From Harmothoe impar (taxonomy: Eukaryota > Annelida > Polychaeta > Phyllodocida > Polynoidae), in the NCBI GenBank assembly GCA_947462335.1, contig OX381714.1, forward strand, positions 51,505,800 to 51,569,799: a DNA stretch of 64,000 bases. Reading direction: 5' to 3'. Positions 27,843-41,225 of this stretch are shown one piece after another (position 1 is the stretch's first letter; the number at the start of each line of letters is the position of its first letter). The notes beneath the pieces were generated by a model, which was not told the origin of the DNA, did not search any database, and saw nothing but the letters and a program-made list of their open reading frames with translations. The position numbers were made by a program, and so were the translations under genes.

Positions 27843-28716
27843 TACATTAAAGCACTATGCAGCCCTTAAAGGGTTACATATGATGTATGAACTGAACCAG
27901 TTGTGAGTGACATGCAGTGGCCTGGAGCCCACCAGCCCCAGGGCTGAAGTCGCTAACTGACTACTGGATGTAAAATAGGTCTGTGAGGACACGGCTACTT
28001 ATGGATGCAGCGACCAACATGCATATTGGGCACAACCAAAGGTCTCAGTTTTCCTACTTTTGGAGAGATTTTCATATTGAGACTGCTTATAACTTCCTAC
28101 AGAAAACTAACAAAAATAATAGAATCTCTTACTTTTTGTCAAGCATGAGGAGCTTCACGAAGCACAACATACCGGTAGTTACTTTAGTTTTTGAGTGGTA
28201 TGGGTAACATTGTAAGGCTAGACCAAGAAAACAAAATTGGTCTTCGGATTTCGTGCACTTGAATTTAAACCCGCAGTTCTTACTGCACGTGCAGTAACAG
28301 TCAGAGTGCAGTCGGGACAGGTACTCTGCTCTATATATAGGGGCGCTGGGCCTTTAAGAAATAAAATTGATGAAGAAAAAAAAGAAATATTTTCTTTGGA
28401 CGAAAAAGGGATATTTGGAGCAGAGGATTTCTTGACAATTTTAAACAATCCTATAATGGGCTGTGTATGATGCTTGAATGCAGCGCTGGCGAGTTACTCA
28501 CCAGGGCCGCATTCATGCATCAAGATGATAAAGGGTAAAGCGCATTAAACGGGGATAAAATTTGTCAAGTTTTCCTTTATTTCAAGGGGTATTTTTTATG
28601 TCGTGAAGATATATATGTATATAACTACATAAAGACCTTTATTCCGGAGCCTCAATTTGAACTTTCCAATTGAGATTGGTCATTTTCATTCCTGATTAAA
28701 GCAATAAGCGGCCCTT

Positions 28717-28966
28717 AATACTTTTAAGGACGAATGTTGCTAAAGGATGACATTTGTCGTCATGATGCACCAATGCAGCCCCGGCGAGTAACTCACCCGG
28801 ACTACATTGGTGTATCATGCCGACCCTTGGAAAGTGTAGTGTCTCAACCCCGCATGATGCATGAATGCAGCACTGGCAAGTAGACTCTCCAGGGCTGCGT
28901 TCATGCATCATGAGGACCAAGGGCATGATGCATTGAATTAAGGCATAATGCCGTCCTTAAAGTGTT
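28717..28966. mobile_element. Foldback MITE-like repeat, well-preserved copy
   Basis: A near-complete copy. Both 55-60-bp internal palindromes (GATGCACCAATGCAGC... and GATGCATGAATGCAGC...) can be followed by eye. The central GACCCTTGG hairpin is eroded. Confidence 0.7.
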
Positions 28967-29927
28967 CACCCAGCCCCGTATACTGTAAAACCTCGTGTAC
29001 ATATCACAGCTAGTACGCGAGTCAGATCGGTGGTGCGGCTTATACGGAGGAGAGCCTACATGGTATGGGAGCCGCCATTTTCTAGCTGTACCCTGACTCC
29101 AGAGCAATGCATTGAGTGTAAATTTGTTATCAACCACTGTTCACACCTGTGAACAATGGCCACAGATGAGACTGATAAGGCTGATAGGTGGCATCCCACC
29201 CTGATCTTGATAACCTTAATCACCTCCCCATTGTCTCAGGTGTGAGGTGAGGGTCTTAGCCTGATTGGGAGACAATGCACTGAACACACTCTGACTGACT
29301 AACATGTTGTCAGCCACAGAGGTGTTAATGCTCTATCCCTCTGAGATTTAAGATATTCTCCATTCTTTAAATATATCAAATTAAAGGCAATTTCATGGAG
29401 AATCCATGCATCTAATTTATAAAGAAGATAGATGGGATAGTAAATGAGAGACAACCCCCTAAAATAAACTAGACAAAGAGGCAAAATGGAGGCTTGATAC
29501 ACGACTTCCTGAGCCTCCTAGTGCATGCCTCTAGAACCAGCATAGGCTCTCCCCCGTATAGCATCAGCCCAGGGTCAGGGTGCAGCTTATACACAAGTTC
29601 TTGCTGCTATGGTACAGTACTAAATATCAACATGATCAGATCTCTGGTGCGGCTTATAGGATCGGCCCAAAGTCGGGGTGCGGCTTATACGCGAAGTTTT
29701 ACAGTACGTACCGAGCACCAGTTGGTGGTCGTCCGCTGGTACCCAGTGTGTGGGGTGACAACCTGTACCCAAACACACAGACCTGCCAGCAACCAGCGTG
29801 AGAACCTGCCGTCATGGGACCTGCCCGGGAGGAACTCAGGCACTCTCCGCCCAGAGATCACTGCGTTCTCTGTTCTTGTCTCTGTTCTAATACATGAGTG
29901 CAGATAGGTTACATAGGTGCAGTATTT

Positions 29928-30166
29928 AACCCTTCAAGGGCCGCATGCCCAATATTGACATAAGACAAGTATACTCGCCTTTGCTAAATTCATGATGCAT
30001 TCATGCTGCATTCATGAAAGAGTAGACTTGCCAGGGCTGCAGGAATGCATCATGACGACAAGGTTAAAAGAGTATAGCGCATTTGTTACTTACCAGTGCT
30101 GCATCCATGCACCATAACAACATAGGACATTATGCATTGAAGCACTATGCGGCCCTTTAAGGGCTA
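29928..30166. mobile_element. Foldback MITE-like repeat, eroded copy
   Basis: Ends AACCCTTCAAGGG and GGCCCTTTAAGGG. The left palindrome is partly lost. Confidence 0.55.
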
Positions 30167-32477
30167 AGAGGCAGGAAAATAAACCTGTCTACTCCTCTAC
30201 ATTTCTCACCTTTACACAATGAAGTTGTCGGCCTTGGTGCAGAGTTATATAAGACCACTTACAAACGAATATCAGCTTTGTGGATACTTTTTGAAAAAAG
30301 AGTGAGGGGAGGGATTTTTTTTTTTTATTTCGTTATATATTTTTTTCAGTGGTGCGGGAGGGCCTTTTTCATTTTCTTTTTCATAATTATATTGTCAGCA
30401 CGTCGAAATTAGGATATATACACCTTTTGAATTACCGGTAATTGCATTTATATCCTAATTGATAGCTGAGATATTGATAATATTGCAATTGTATTGCTGA
30501 TATTTTCCTCCATGCGGCCATTTTGGTAATTCCCACACCCAGGACCAGGGTGCGGCTTATATGCGAGTTTTTCCTCCTATAGTACACAACAAATGTCACC
30601 ATATGCAGATCGCTGGTGCGGCTTATAGGATCAGCAGAAAGTCGGGGTGCGGCGTATAAGCAAGTTAGGCTTATACTCGAGGTTTTATGGTACTACCGTT
30701 TTGACTTGAATAAGCACATTTACGCTTATAAATTTCGATGGTATCATTTACCCTGCGCTTTATATATGCATGCGCATATTCAAGATACAAAAATGGCCTA
30801 AATTTTTATTTCAATACCCTCATTTGCCCTGCTCTTATCCAAGTCCTGCATTTATTTGAGACGCCTGCGCTTATTCAAACCACTATGGTAGAAAGATGCT
30901 GTGTCAAAGAAGGAAATTCCCCATACTGATGAATTTATTTAGAGGGGAAACCCAAACCACAAATTCATGGAAATATGAAGGAAGCCATCCATTTAATTAA
31001 CACGTTTAAAAATGTGCAATTTATGAGGGGATCGCGTGGATTTAACTTAGTCATCATTCTCTTTTGCATTGACCCTTTTAAATATTTTTGATTTCTCCTT
31101 TATTCCGAATGATTTGTGGTAGTGGGGAGCAATTTTATTTTCAGTGTTTTTTTTTTTTGCATTTGAATGCTTTGAGAAAAAAAAGCTATGGGCACGATTT
31201 GCGTTGAACATGACCCAGTGCTCTGGGGAATTTGTATTGGACACAAGTTGGTATTAATGATGGTTAATGACATTTTAATCAGATCCTACTTGTAAATATG
31301 TGGGGAATAAAGCTATGGTAAATGAAAAGAATAATTGGAAATATCAAAATATAAACTACCATGCTGGTAAATATGTCAAGACATTTTGATCGATAACAGT
31401 AATCATCAATTGCAAACACTAATGATGGACATGATGTCGGAAATGTACACATGCAGACGGTGTTTCACGACACAATCCCCTTCTTACCCGTCATTTCTAG
31501 ATGCTCGCTTTAATTGCTATATCAATTTAGAATTTATATTAAAACTGTGCAAAATACGTATTGAATGGTTGTATGCGTAGTTTAATGTCTGGGTGACCCT
31601 AGTCTGGGAAACTAGACCTTCGCTAGCTTAAGCTTATCGCAAGCAATATTATATAGTAGACTATGGCCTACCTGAGCCTGAGGATAATCGTATCTGGGAT
31701 ATTGCATGCATTATGCATGAAAAAGGGGCTTTAAAAAACACTAAAATACCTGTATAAATTCAAAAGAAAAGGGATCCATTTAATAGCACTCACTGTTAAA
31801 ACCCGTGTAACAAAGCCACGAGAAGTGAATTGTTTCCGAACGCAGCGATGCGGGAGTTGTGTGACTGTCACCTTGCGGTGCTACCTTGATCCGTCTTGTG
31901 CAACTTTAATAGTGTTAGCGTGGTTACCATGGATACGCTATAGGAGAGGGCCGTATCAGTGTAATGCTTTAGACTCTAGTGTTCCCTAAGTACCCGGGTC
32001 GGGGGAAAATCTCGTTGGATAAAGCGGTGTGTTGCAGTACCGTGAAGTCTTTATGTACTGCCTGCTATGACCCTCACCCAGACTACAGGAAAACCCCATA
32101 ATCTGTACTGGGGTGCTGAAAATGTCCATATTAGTGCTGTAACATATTTATGAAAATCATCATATAACCCGCACCCCCAGCTTGGGAAACCGTATAACCG
32201 CACTGTGGGTCTAGTTCTTGTCCCTGAATGAATTTTAGGAATCTTTTAATTTACAGAAAAATCATGAACTTTGATTGAAACCGTTATCGATTTGTGAGGT
32301 AAATAAGAAAATAAGATATCTGAAAAAAAGAATGTGTTTGATAATTATATTATGTCGATATTCCTCCAATATATATCTTGTTCTCTTTGCTTTCAGATGT
32401 GTCAATTTTGGGCTCTCTAGAACTAGTTTTATTATGTGATCAATTCCTAACATTTTGTGTGTTTCATGTATTTTCAG

Positions 32478-32579
32478 GGATTAACTGTGATCTGTGGATG
32501 CACTGTGTAACACCATGTCCTCGGACTTTGAGGAGAACGACAAGCCCCCGGCACCCCCCGTCCGGCTCACCAGCAACAA
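32478..32579 (+). CDS. PAK: First coding exon of a p21-activated kinase (PAK) homologue
   Basis: The exon is bounded by an acceptor (ATTTTCAG, ending 32477) and a donor (AA|GTGAGT, 32580). The ATG at 32515 opens 21 codons plus two bases. The peptide contains DKPPAPPVRLTSN, the hallmark N-terminus of group I PAK kinases, whose PxxP motif binds the SH3 domain of NCK. PAKs are Ser/Thr kinases activated by Rac and Cdc42 that control the cytoskeleton. The 37 bases before the ATG are 5' UTR, so at least one upstream untranslated exon exists. I found no later PAK exon (CRIB or kinase) in the following 31 kb, which implies a long first coding intron or exons I could not see. Confidence 0.85.
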
Positions 32580-32597
32580 GTGAGTCTTTGTCATGTT

Positions 32598-32952
32598 AAC
32601 CCTTTAACGGCAGCAGACTGCTTTAAGGTACTGGGTCCTTTTGCCGTCATGATGCATTGATGCAGCCCTGGCAACCAATAACTCACCAGTCAAAGATGCC
32701 ACTTTAGCAGGAGTTCCTAATTTTTTCTTGGAATTTCTGTGTTAAAATATCCTGCGGAAATTTGACTTAAGTCCTAGGATTTCCTGTTTTTGTCGACAAG
32801 GGAGTGGCAGCTCTGCCGGTGCTGCATCAGGCTGACCTTACGGGGTTGATACACTCCTGAAGTGTCGGCATGATGCACAAATGCAGTGTTACTTGCATCA
32901 AGCTGATAAGTAAACATGAAGCCTTGAGGTATCATGCTGCCATTAAAGGACT
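32598..32952. mobile_element. Foldback MITE-like repeat in the PAK intron
   Basis: Begins AACCCTTTAACGG only 18 bp after the exon and ends CATTAAAGG. It carries an internal insertion of about 100 bp. Confidence 0.55.
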
Positions 32953-33330
32953 CAAGGAATATTTACGTTCATATTGACATGCACTGAAAACGTCCAGATA
33001 TTAAGATGATACCCCCTTTTAAGTTTTTTTCATGTGTGTTAGGAATTTAAGGTAGCGGAAATGATGGACAGGTTTGTAGCGTTAGGATGCATTGATTTAC
33101 CGTAATTGACGTAATAAGTGCGCACCAGCATTTTGAGGACGTTTCTTCAATACTACCTGGTAGAAAAAGTATTAACCCTAGGGTTGTTATCTTTACAGTT
33201 ATAATACTCAATCCATAGTGTGGTATAATAACCATAGCCTTTCAAATTGGGCGCTAGTTAGTAGGTCCAATGCGGTAAGGATACTGCTCTAACTTCTAAT
33301 CACACTTGGGTCTAACACCATGCTTCTAAC

Positions 33331-33651
33331 AGGGTTCCCACATGTCATGGAAAGTCATGGAATTCGAAAGCTGTCTGGAAAGTCATGGAATGTCATGGAA
33401 TTTTGTAAAAAAATTGCCATGTGTCATGGAATGTCAGGGAAAATGAAAATAATGGAATTAATATCACAAAATCTCCTAGAAATCTCCCATTTGCTTTCTT
33501 GATTTTAGACATTTTCTCGGGGGGGCCAAGCCCCCTGACTCCCACAAGAATGTTATAAATGTCATAAAAAATTGAGATTTTTGTCATGGAATGCCATGGA
33601 ATGTTATGGAAATGTCATGGAATTTCAATCTGAAATTGTTGTGGGAACCCT
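33331..33651. mobile_element. hAT-like MITE rich in GTCATGGAA words
   Basis: Terminal inverted repeats AGGGTTCCCACA (33331-33342) and TGTGGGAACCCT (33640-33651) flank ~320 bp made largely of GTCATGGAATxTCATGG repeats. The flanks CTTCTAAC and GTTCTAAC match in 7 of 8 bases, suggesting an 8-bp target duplication as in hAT transposons. No transposase frame. Confidence 0.75.
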
Positions 33652-33659
33652 GTTCTAAC

Positions 33660-35589
33660 CTTTCCCGCATGGGGACACCATATTACAGGGAAGTGTTAGT
33701 AGGTTTTATTCCAGGAATCGGCCGGGACGCTTTGAGGAAACCCTCCCACCTTACTCATGCTTGCCTCTATTTACAAACAATACTCCCATGTGCCATTCCC
33801 TTTCAGTGATCGTACCCATCCTTATAGACCATCAATATAGTCTTGTATACATGTCAAAAACAAAGACTACTAATTAACAAGCCATTCATTTCCATATGTA
33901 TACATGTGCGTGAAAAATATGTCATTTCGGAATCATAAGAATACAAAGATGAAATAGTCCTTTTAAAAAAGTGAACAGAAAATAAGTACTATATATATGA
34001 GATGCAAAGTAGGCATATACCCAATGTTACATTTTCTCTCAATAATGAGCAAGCACAACACATGACACTTCTGACATAACAAGCCTTTTTGATATCATCA
34101 GTCTAAAGCTATAAGCACATTTGGCACAGCAAGGCCAACAGAGTAACATCAGTAACTGCATAATTAGCCTTTTCATGATGGCTGTCGTGCAACCACTGTA
34201 TACTGAGAATCATCATCATACATGTTTTGTATAATAGACTTGGTATATTTTGATATTTTTCACGTTGAACAAGGACATTGTGTCAAAAAAGGTCCTCTGG
34301 CCTTGGATAGAGTGATTAGGACATAAAAGAGACTCTAATAAGAGTCCAGTTTGACACAGGAATAAATGTAGGTAAAATAAAATAGAAAAAAAAACAGTCA
34401 ACACAAGTGTGTGGCCATTAGGTGATAGCAGTAACAGTATAGTCCATCCACTGTCTACTGGTGAAAATACCCCGATGGAAATATAGCTAACCATATGCCA
34501 ACATTTCACCGAGGCTTTTGGAAGTGATCGAATATACGTTTTTATGAAGCAAGAAAACTAGAAATAGGAAGAAACTGAAAGCAATTCATAATGAGATATA
34601 ATATCTTTTTCTATGCCATACAAATGAAAACAAACCCCCATGGGTCACCAACTTGTCTCGCTTTGGTTTCGTCACTCACCCGGAATACTGGCGCGGTTTA
34701 TTCAACAGGGCAGCATAATATGGCTCCCCTTGTTTAAACCAATGGTACTGTCGTATTTGGTTAAAAAAAAGTGAGATCGTGCCATGAGTTGGTGGTTGTA
34801 GTGTAGCAGTGCCCCCTGGTGTGGCGGTGAGGAGACAGATGTGTGTGTGGATAGTGACTCACTCTGGTAGACCTCATCCCGACACACCCTCATCTGTCCA
34901 CCATATAGGGGACATGACTGGTTGTCCTGTGTAAGCCGCCATGTTGTCCCCCGACACTACACCCTCATCTGTCCACCATATAGGGGACATGACTGGTTGT
35001 TACTGGACATCGATTCTCTGTCTCTTTGTAGCTCTATAGTGATCGATGCCCAGTTTTATACTTCAGACCAGTGGCTCATTTTGGCTGTTTTTCGCCTCAC
35101 AGATTGCTCCTAGCGCAAAATCCTGACTAGGTGTCAATATATTCTCTATGCCAATGTGTAATATGAGGGTAGAAAACAGTGGAACCTCAGTTAGAAAAAA
35201 TCCTACTGAACAGTTTTTGAGAAAATTAGGGTTTTGTTGCCCTTTTTTGCTGTTTTTAGTACATTTCCTACATAACCCGTGAACGTCAGCATTTCTCAAT
35301 TTTCAGGTATTTAGAATTAGAATTTGACATTTTTTTATTCGCAGTAGGATTCCTGAATCCCGAGCCATTCTAGAAAAGCTATTCTTTGGAAAAAATACTT
35401 AGTATTTCTTGATGATTTTCGTTGCACAAATTTAGGTTGTAATATAAAAACTGCATTGTCATCCAATCAAAGTGTTTATGCACTGTTGATGGTCACCCCC
35501 TCCCACCCTCTTCACTGTGCATTGAAGGAGAACAGGCAGGGGAGGTACACGTGTCTGTATATAGCTGTTGACCTGGGTGCTGGGTGCAT
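33660..35589. other. PAK intron sequence, no supported gene
   Basis: Mostly AT-rich unique DNA. Two units of the ~75-bp minisatellite that forms an array at 37.1 kb occur alone at about 34886-35005. No coding signal. Confidence 0.4.
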
Positions 35590-36905
35590 TTTTAATTTAT
35601 GGGGTGCCAACTGTTCATGAAAGAAAATTCAAATAGATTTTTTTTTTTTAGTATCAGATTAATGCAACTACAAGTCGTGATAGCACTTAAAGCATTCTAT
35701 TTGCATTAATATGAATGGTGGCCACCTTATGGGGTGCCAAATATTCATGAAAGAAAAATTGATAAGAATTTGTTTTTTATTAGCATTAAATTGATGCAAC
35801 TACAATTCGAGATTGCATTTCAAGCATCGGGGCATTCAATGAATGGTAGTCATCTTAAATATATGGGGTGCCAACTGTTCATAAATAAAAAAAAGAATAG
35901 AATTAGTTTTTTTTATTAGTATCAGATTAATGCAACTACAATTTGTGATTGCACTTAAAGCATTGTGGCATGCAATGACTGGTAGCCACCTTGAATGTAT
36001 GGGGTGCCAACTGTTCATGAAAGAAAAAAAAGAAAGTTTTTTTTTTAAGAATCAAATTAATGCAACAGCAACTCAAGATTGCATTTAAGCATTATGGCAT
36101 TCAATGATTGGTGGCCATCTTGAACCTATGGGGTGCCAACTGTTCATGAAAGAAAAAAAAGAAAGTTTTTTTTTTAAGAATCAAATTAATGCAACAGCAA
36201 CTCAAGATTGCATTTAAGCATTATGGCATTCAATGATTGGTGGCCATCTTGAACCTATGGGGTGCCAACTGTTCATGAAAGAAAAAAAAGAAAGTGTTTT
36301 TTTTAAGAATCAAATTAATGCAACAGCAACTCAAGATTGCATCTAAGCATTATGGCATTCAATGATTGGTGGCCATCTTGAACCTATGGGGTGCCAACTC
36401 TTCATGAAAAAAACAACTAAATTGGATGTTTTTAACTGTTTAAAATTAATGCAACTACATTTCAAGATTGCATTTAAAGCATTGTGGCATTCAATGAATG
36501 GTGGCCATCCTAAACCTATGGGGTGCCAACTGTGTTTGAAAAAGGTATCAAATAGAAATGTTCTTATATAGATATCAAATTAATGCAACTACAATTCTTC
36601 ATTGCACTGAAAGCATTGTGGCATTTAGTAAATGGTAGCCATCTTGAATGGGTTGAATGAAGGAAAAATCAAATAGGATTTGTTTTTTTGATAGTATCAA
36701 ATTAATGCAACTACAAGTCAAGATTGCATTTCAAGCATCGGGACATTCAATAAGTGATAGCCATCTTGAATCTATGGGATGCCAACTGTTCATGAAAAAA
36801 AAATAGAATAGATTTTTTTTATTAGTATCAAACTACTGCAACTGCAATTCGAGATTACATTGAAAGCATGGTGGCATTCAATCAATGGTTGCAATCTTGA
36901 ATTTC
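35590..36905. repeat. Minisatellite, ~128-bp units
   Basis: About ten units starting TATGGGGTGCCAACTGTTCA and containing an A-rich/T-rich pair plus AAATTAATGCAAC and GGTGGCCATCTTGAA. Three neighbouring units (about 36000-36385) are almost identical and spaced 128 bp; the outer ones are diverged, indicating recent central amplification. Confidence 0.85.
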
Positions 36906-37084
36906 GAAATGAACATACACACAGACATATAGGCATGAACATGGTGTTCTCCTTCATATAGATATTCATGGATTTCTACTTCTAATAAATATAGCTTTCT
37001 GTTACATGGATGTCGATGTCCAGTTTTAGATATATATCCATATAGTGCATTGGAGTGCTATAATGTTGGACTGCTGTATATTTG

Positions 37085-37765
37085 TGTGTAGGCCACCATC
37101 TTGTCCCCCACTACACCCTCATCTGTCCACCATATAGGGATATAACTCGTTGTGTGTAGGCCGCCATCTTGTCCCCGACACTACACCCTCATCTGGCCAC
37201 CATATAGGGACATAACTAGTCGTCGTGTGTAGGCTGCCATCTCGTCCCCCAACACTACACCCTCATCTGTCCACCATATATAGGGACATAACTGGTTGTT
37301 GTGTGTATGCCGCCATATTGTGTAGGCCACATCTTGTCCCCCAACACTACACCCCCCCATCTGTCCACCATATAGCGACATCACTTGTCGTCATGTGTAG
37401 GCCGCCATCTTATCCCCTAAAACTACAGCCTCATCTGTCCACCATATAGGGGCATAATTGGTCGTCGTGTGTAGGCTGCCATCTTGTCCCCCAACACTGC
37501 ACCCTCATCTGTCCATCATTATAGGGACCTAACTGGTTATCATATGTAGGCCGCCATCTTGTCCCCTTATGCTACACCTTCATCTGTCCACCATATAGGC
37601 ACATAACTGGTCGTCGTGTGTAGGCCGCCATCTTATCCCCTGAAACTATAGCCTCATCAGTCCACCATATAGGCATAAGACTAGTCGTCGTGTGTAGGCT
37701 GCCATCTTGTCCCCCAACACTACACCCTCATCTGTCCACCATTATAGGGCTATAACTGGATGTCA
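37085..37765. repeat. Minisatellite, ~75-bp units
   Basis: About nine units with GTAGGCCGCCATCTTGTCCC and CATCTGTCCACCATATAGGG. Spacing varies from 69 to 78 bp. Frames through it encode only repeat peptides. Confidence 0.85.
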
Positions 37766-38850
37766 TGTACACAACAACTTTCAGAGTAGGGTGTAGATAT
37801 GAATTGAGTTTCTACTCGCGGATCATAAAGTTGACTTGCAGATTGCAAGGTCACTAACTCTATTTTTTCTTTTTTATAAGCTAAACTTAAAAAGGACTTC
37901 TAGCTAGGTATACTTTGCAGCGAAGTGCGCAATAGACCTTTGCGAGTGGAATCCCGATTGTCTTGTGAGCTATCAGCTCACAAGACAAGTGGTCGCCTGT
38001 GTCCTAGACTCAACCTGCACCACCAGAATACAGGCACTCTACGACATATTAATTTAACATGGTGCCATAGAGGGGTGTGGAAGGGAGGGGGGGGGGGGGG
38101 TGAGGTGTCAGGCATAGAGACAATGCTATTAGTCACAGTGAGAGGTGAGTCAGATGTGGCTATATTGAGGCCGGTAGGCACATCTTGGTATCTACTCAGT
38201 AGTCAATACTTAATAGTTCCATACTCAAACCCCCCACCATCCCCTATAAAACACTCTATGAGTAGCCCACTGGTCCGGACCCCGACCACCACTGTTACTG
38301 TCTGGGCAGCAACATGTGTCAAGAGACCCTGTGTAGTCGCGTTTTGTCCACATGCTACAAAGTGTCTACACCCATTATCAAACTCTTTGTAGAAACTTAA
38401 TTTATTTCTTCAGACAAGAAATTTGCAAGGTTTATTATTAGTTCTAGTAAGTCCATTAACAGAGACATTATTAGATGACTGAATCTCCCAGCCTGGTGAT
38501 ACATAATACATAATAGAATAAGATGTAGCCTACAATCATACCATTATAAACTGTAACTGATATTTCTTGTCTGGGTGGGTCCTAAAGTTGCCTGTATGAT
38601 GAACACATCCATGGAGCAAAGAAATTATACTCCAGTGAAAACACAATTCATTTTAACAGCACCAACTCGTGTCTTTCCTTGACCTGTGGACACTTTGTGG
38701 CCTGTGGACAAAACGTGACTCCACAGATGACCCCAGCCTCGAGCTCTCCAGGCCCATTACAGCCGTCAGGCTGTAATGGGCCTGGACAATTTTGTATCTT
38801 ATAATTGTAACCTACGTAGAAAAGGATCCAGGATCCAGAATCATTTCTTT
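37766..38850. other. Host intronic DNA, no supported gene
   Basis: Includes a G12 tract near 38090-38101 and a short perfect inverted repeat (AGGCCCATTACAGCC / GGCTGTAATGGGCCT, about 38749-38784). No coding evidence. Confidence 0.4.
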
Positions 38851-39200
38851 ATGAGATAGCTCAACCACTGATTGGCTAGCCATGGTCACATGATCATGAA
38901 TGAGGTTCTGTATGAACTCATTGGTTCGAATCCCACCTTGGCAAAATGTAGGTTCGTTTTTTTACATCATTTATTTGGCCTTTTTGAAGCATAAATGCCC
39001 CTATACTGGCATAGTAATATTACATTTTACATGTTTGGATAGAGACAATAGTGTAATAGAGGTGCATTGCACAGATAGCAAAATCACTGCCCATTGTGCC
39101 AAGGTGGGATTCGAACCCATGATGTCCACATTGCTGGTATCCAGTACAAGTCAGTACATAAGTACTCTCCCAGACTGTAAATGTATAGTCGGGGCCCGAG
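38850..39200. repeat. tRNA-derived SINE-like pair in inverted orientation
   Basis: A pol III B box, GGTTCGAATCC, lies near 38924 on the plus strand with an A-box-like TAGCTCAACC upstream (about 38857). A second copy of GTTCGAATCCCACCTTGGC lies on the minus strand at about 39099-39117. The spacing and lack of a cloverleaf rule out a functional tRNA gene. Confidence 0.45.
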
Positions 39201-40290
39201 ACAGCAGAGACCCCAGTTCGGGCTGTATGGGCGCTGTCAACCTGCTGACTGGCTATCTGTCTGTTTGAGAGGGATTCACCCCAACTCTTGCTGTAGAGGT
39301 AGCAATTTTTGGCTCTCAAGGTATCATGTTTATTTGTCAGGATGCAAAAATGTTATAAATAGGTGGAATTTGCTGTTTTAGCTATTGTTTCTATAAATAA
39401 AACTTGCAATATTCAGAAATTAGTCACATTTAAAGTGGTTGACCTATTAATGGGTAACCAAGGACATTCACATAACAAACAGTGGTAATCAACACGGGGT
39501 TAGGTAATCATGAAGAAATATCAATTTACTCATGAATTCCAACCACCGATGCTTTTGGAACACCACAAAAATTAATTTGGTTATTTGTTCGCAGCGGTTA
39601 ACGTTACACAATGGGGAGTGTAATTGGCGGTTTGACATTGGAACTTGATACTTAAAACTGCGGTTTGCCAAGGTTGGCCAGACTTCAATTGTTGTTGAAT
39701 CATCATCAATGTATTATACAATGTATCATGGTGCAATAATTGTATTATCTTTATTTAGATTTCTCCATAGGCTGCAGGGAAATGTCAGATTAACAGTACA
39801 GTGCGCAAATTATATAAAATACTGAAAACCCCAGAAAACCTATATTAAAATTGCCATGACTGATTAAATATAACCCTATGTGATGTAATACCCAAGTGTG
39901 TTCCACACACGATTACAGTAACATATATTATCCAGTCTTTGCGAAAACTTTTTCATCCAAAAGGACATTTGGTCCTGCAAATTTTCAGTGTTGCAGGACG
40001 GGCAACATCTTTGAAGAACCGAATACCAACATATCTGATGATTTATGCATTTTAACTGAAAACAGTATTGTATATTATATGTGTAACAAATTATGGCCAA
40101 ATCAGGATGAATACAGTTTTAAACAGTATATTCACAAACAAAAAGCAGGTTTAGAAACCCAACTCAACTATTTTAGTTCAGAAAAACCAGACATGTGACT
40201 GGACATTCGGTCCTGCTGCACTTGTCAATCTGCTGGACCAGTGGCATTTTAGAAGGACATTGCCACTGTTTTCGCTAAGACTGGGTATTT

Positions 40291-40436
40291 AGCCCTTTAA
40301 GGGCCGCATAATGCTTGAAATAATTGCCCTTTGTCGTCACGATGCATGATACAGCGTTTGCCAGTACTGCATTCATGCTTCATGTCGGCCTGGCAAAGGG
40401 CATCATGCATTAAATCACTATGCGGCCCTTAAAGGG
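40291..40436. mobile_element. Foldback MITE-like repeat, internally deleted
   Basis: Only ~145 bp: both ends (AGCCCTTTAAGGGCCGCATA and its inverted partner) are present but one palindrome and the central hairpin are gone. Confidence 0.6.
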
Positions 40437-40970
40437 GATGTCTGACAACTAAATGCCCATGGGGTATATAGCTATAGCACTTCTACTGTTACCATATTTT
40501 AACATGTAAAATGGGAAATGGTGTAAGCTGAAGCTTCCTGGTCCTAAAGGGTTGACATGAAGCTGTTTGACCATGCTATGAGTTCATAATAAGTTTCATC
40601 TCAACACTAACACATGGTTTAAGATACACAGCATGGTGAAGTCTAGGATACCCTGACCCCAACCAGACTTGTAAATAACCCACAATCACATTCCCCAGCC
40701 ACTGGGGACCTGCCCCGCCCAGGCTAGTAGCCTGTTCCGAGGCCCCACGCCCTCTACTACTCACCCCACCTCGGGCCTGGAGAGTGTAACCGTAACACTG
40801 ACACTTGTGGAGCTCGTCACACTCTCCGGCCGCATTCTATGAACAAGTGCCTGTGCGCCATATCTGTATAATTAAACGGCCGCGGCGCCTGGTTCCGGGA
40901 TGTATGGATTATGTATGGGAATCTGGGGGAGGAAGGAGGTGGATTTTGTCCTGGTGCTTTTCGCTATACT

Positions 40971-41225
40971 GGCCCTTTACGGACGGTATCATGCACCAAG
41001 ATGTGTTGGTCATTGGTGCATCATGCCTTAAGACGTGGTATTCATGTGTGCATCATGCCAACCATTTGTGAGTGTATCAATGTCTTTGGCTTAGGTAGGG
41101 TCATTATGATGCATGGATGCAGTCAAAGTGAGTTACTTACCAGCGTAACCAGCGTTGCAATTCCATGTATACTATGACGAAAAGGGCATAGTAGATTTAA
41201 GCACTATGCCGTTCTTACAGGGTTA
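40971..41225. mobile_element. Foldback MITE-like repeat
   Basis: Starts GGCCCTTTACGGACGG and ends CCGTTCTTACAGGG. Interior palindromes are heavily mutated. Confidence 0.5.

Noticed and set aside
35590..37765. CRISPR-like direct repeats
   Set aside because: The whole unit is repeated with no unique spacers; these are eukaryotic minisatellites.
38910..38945. Possible tRNA gene from a GGTTCGAATCC B box
   Set aside because: No acceptor stem pairing or anticodon arm at correct spacing; better explained as SINE remnants.
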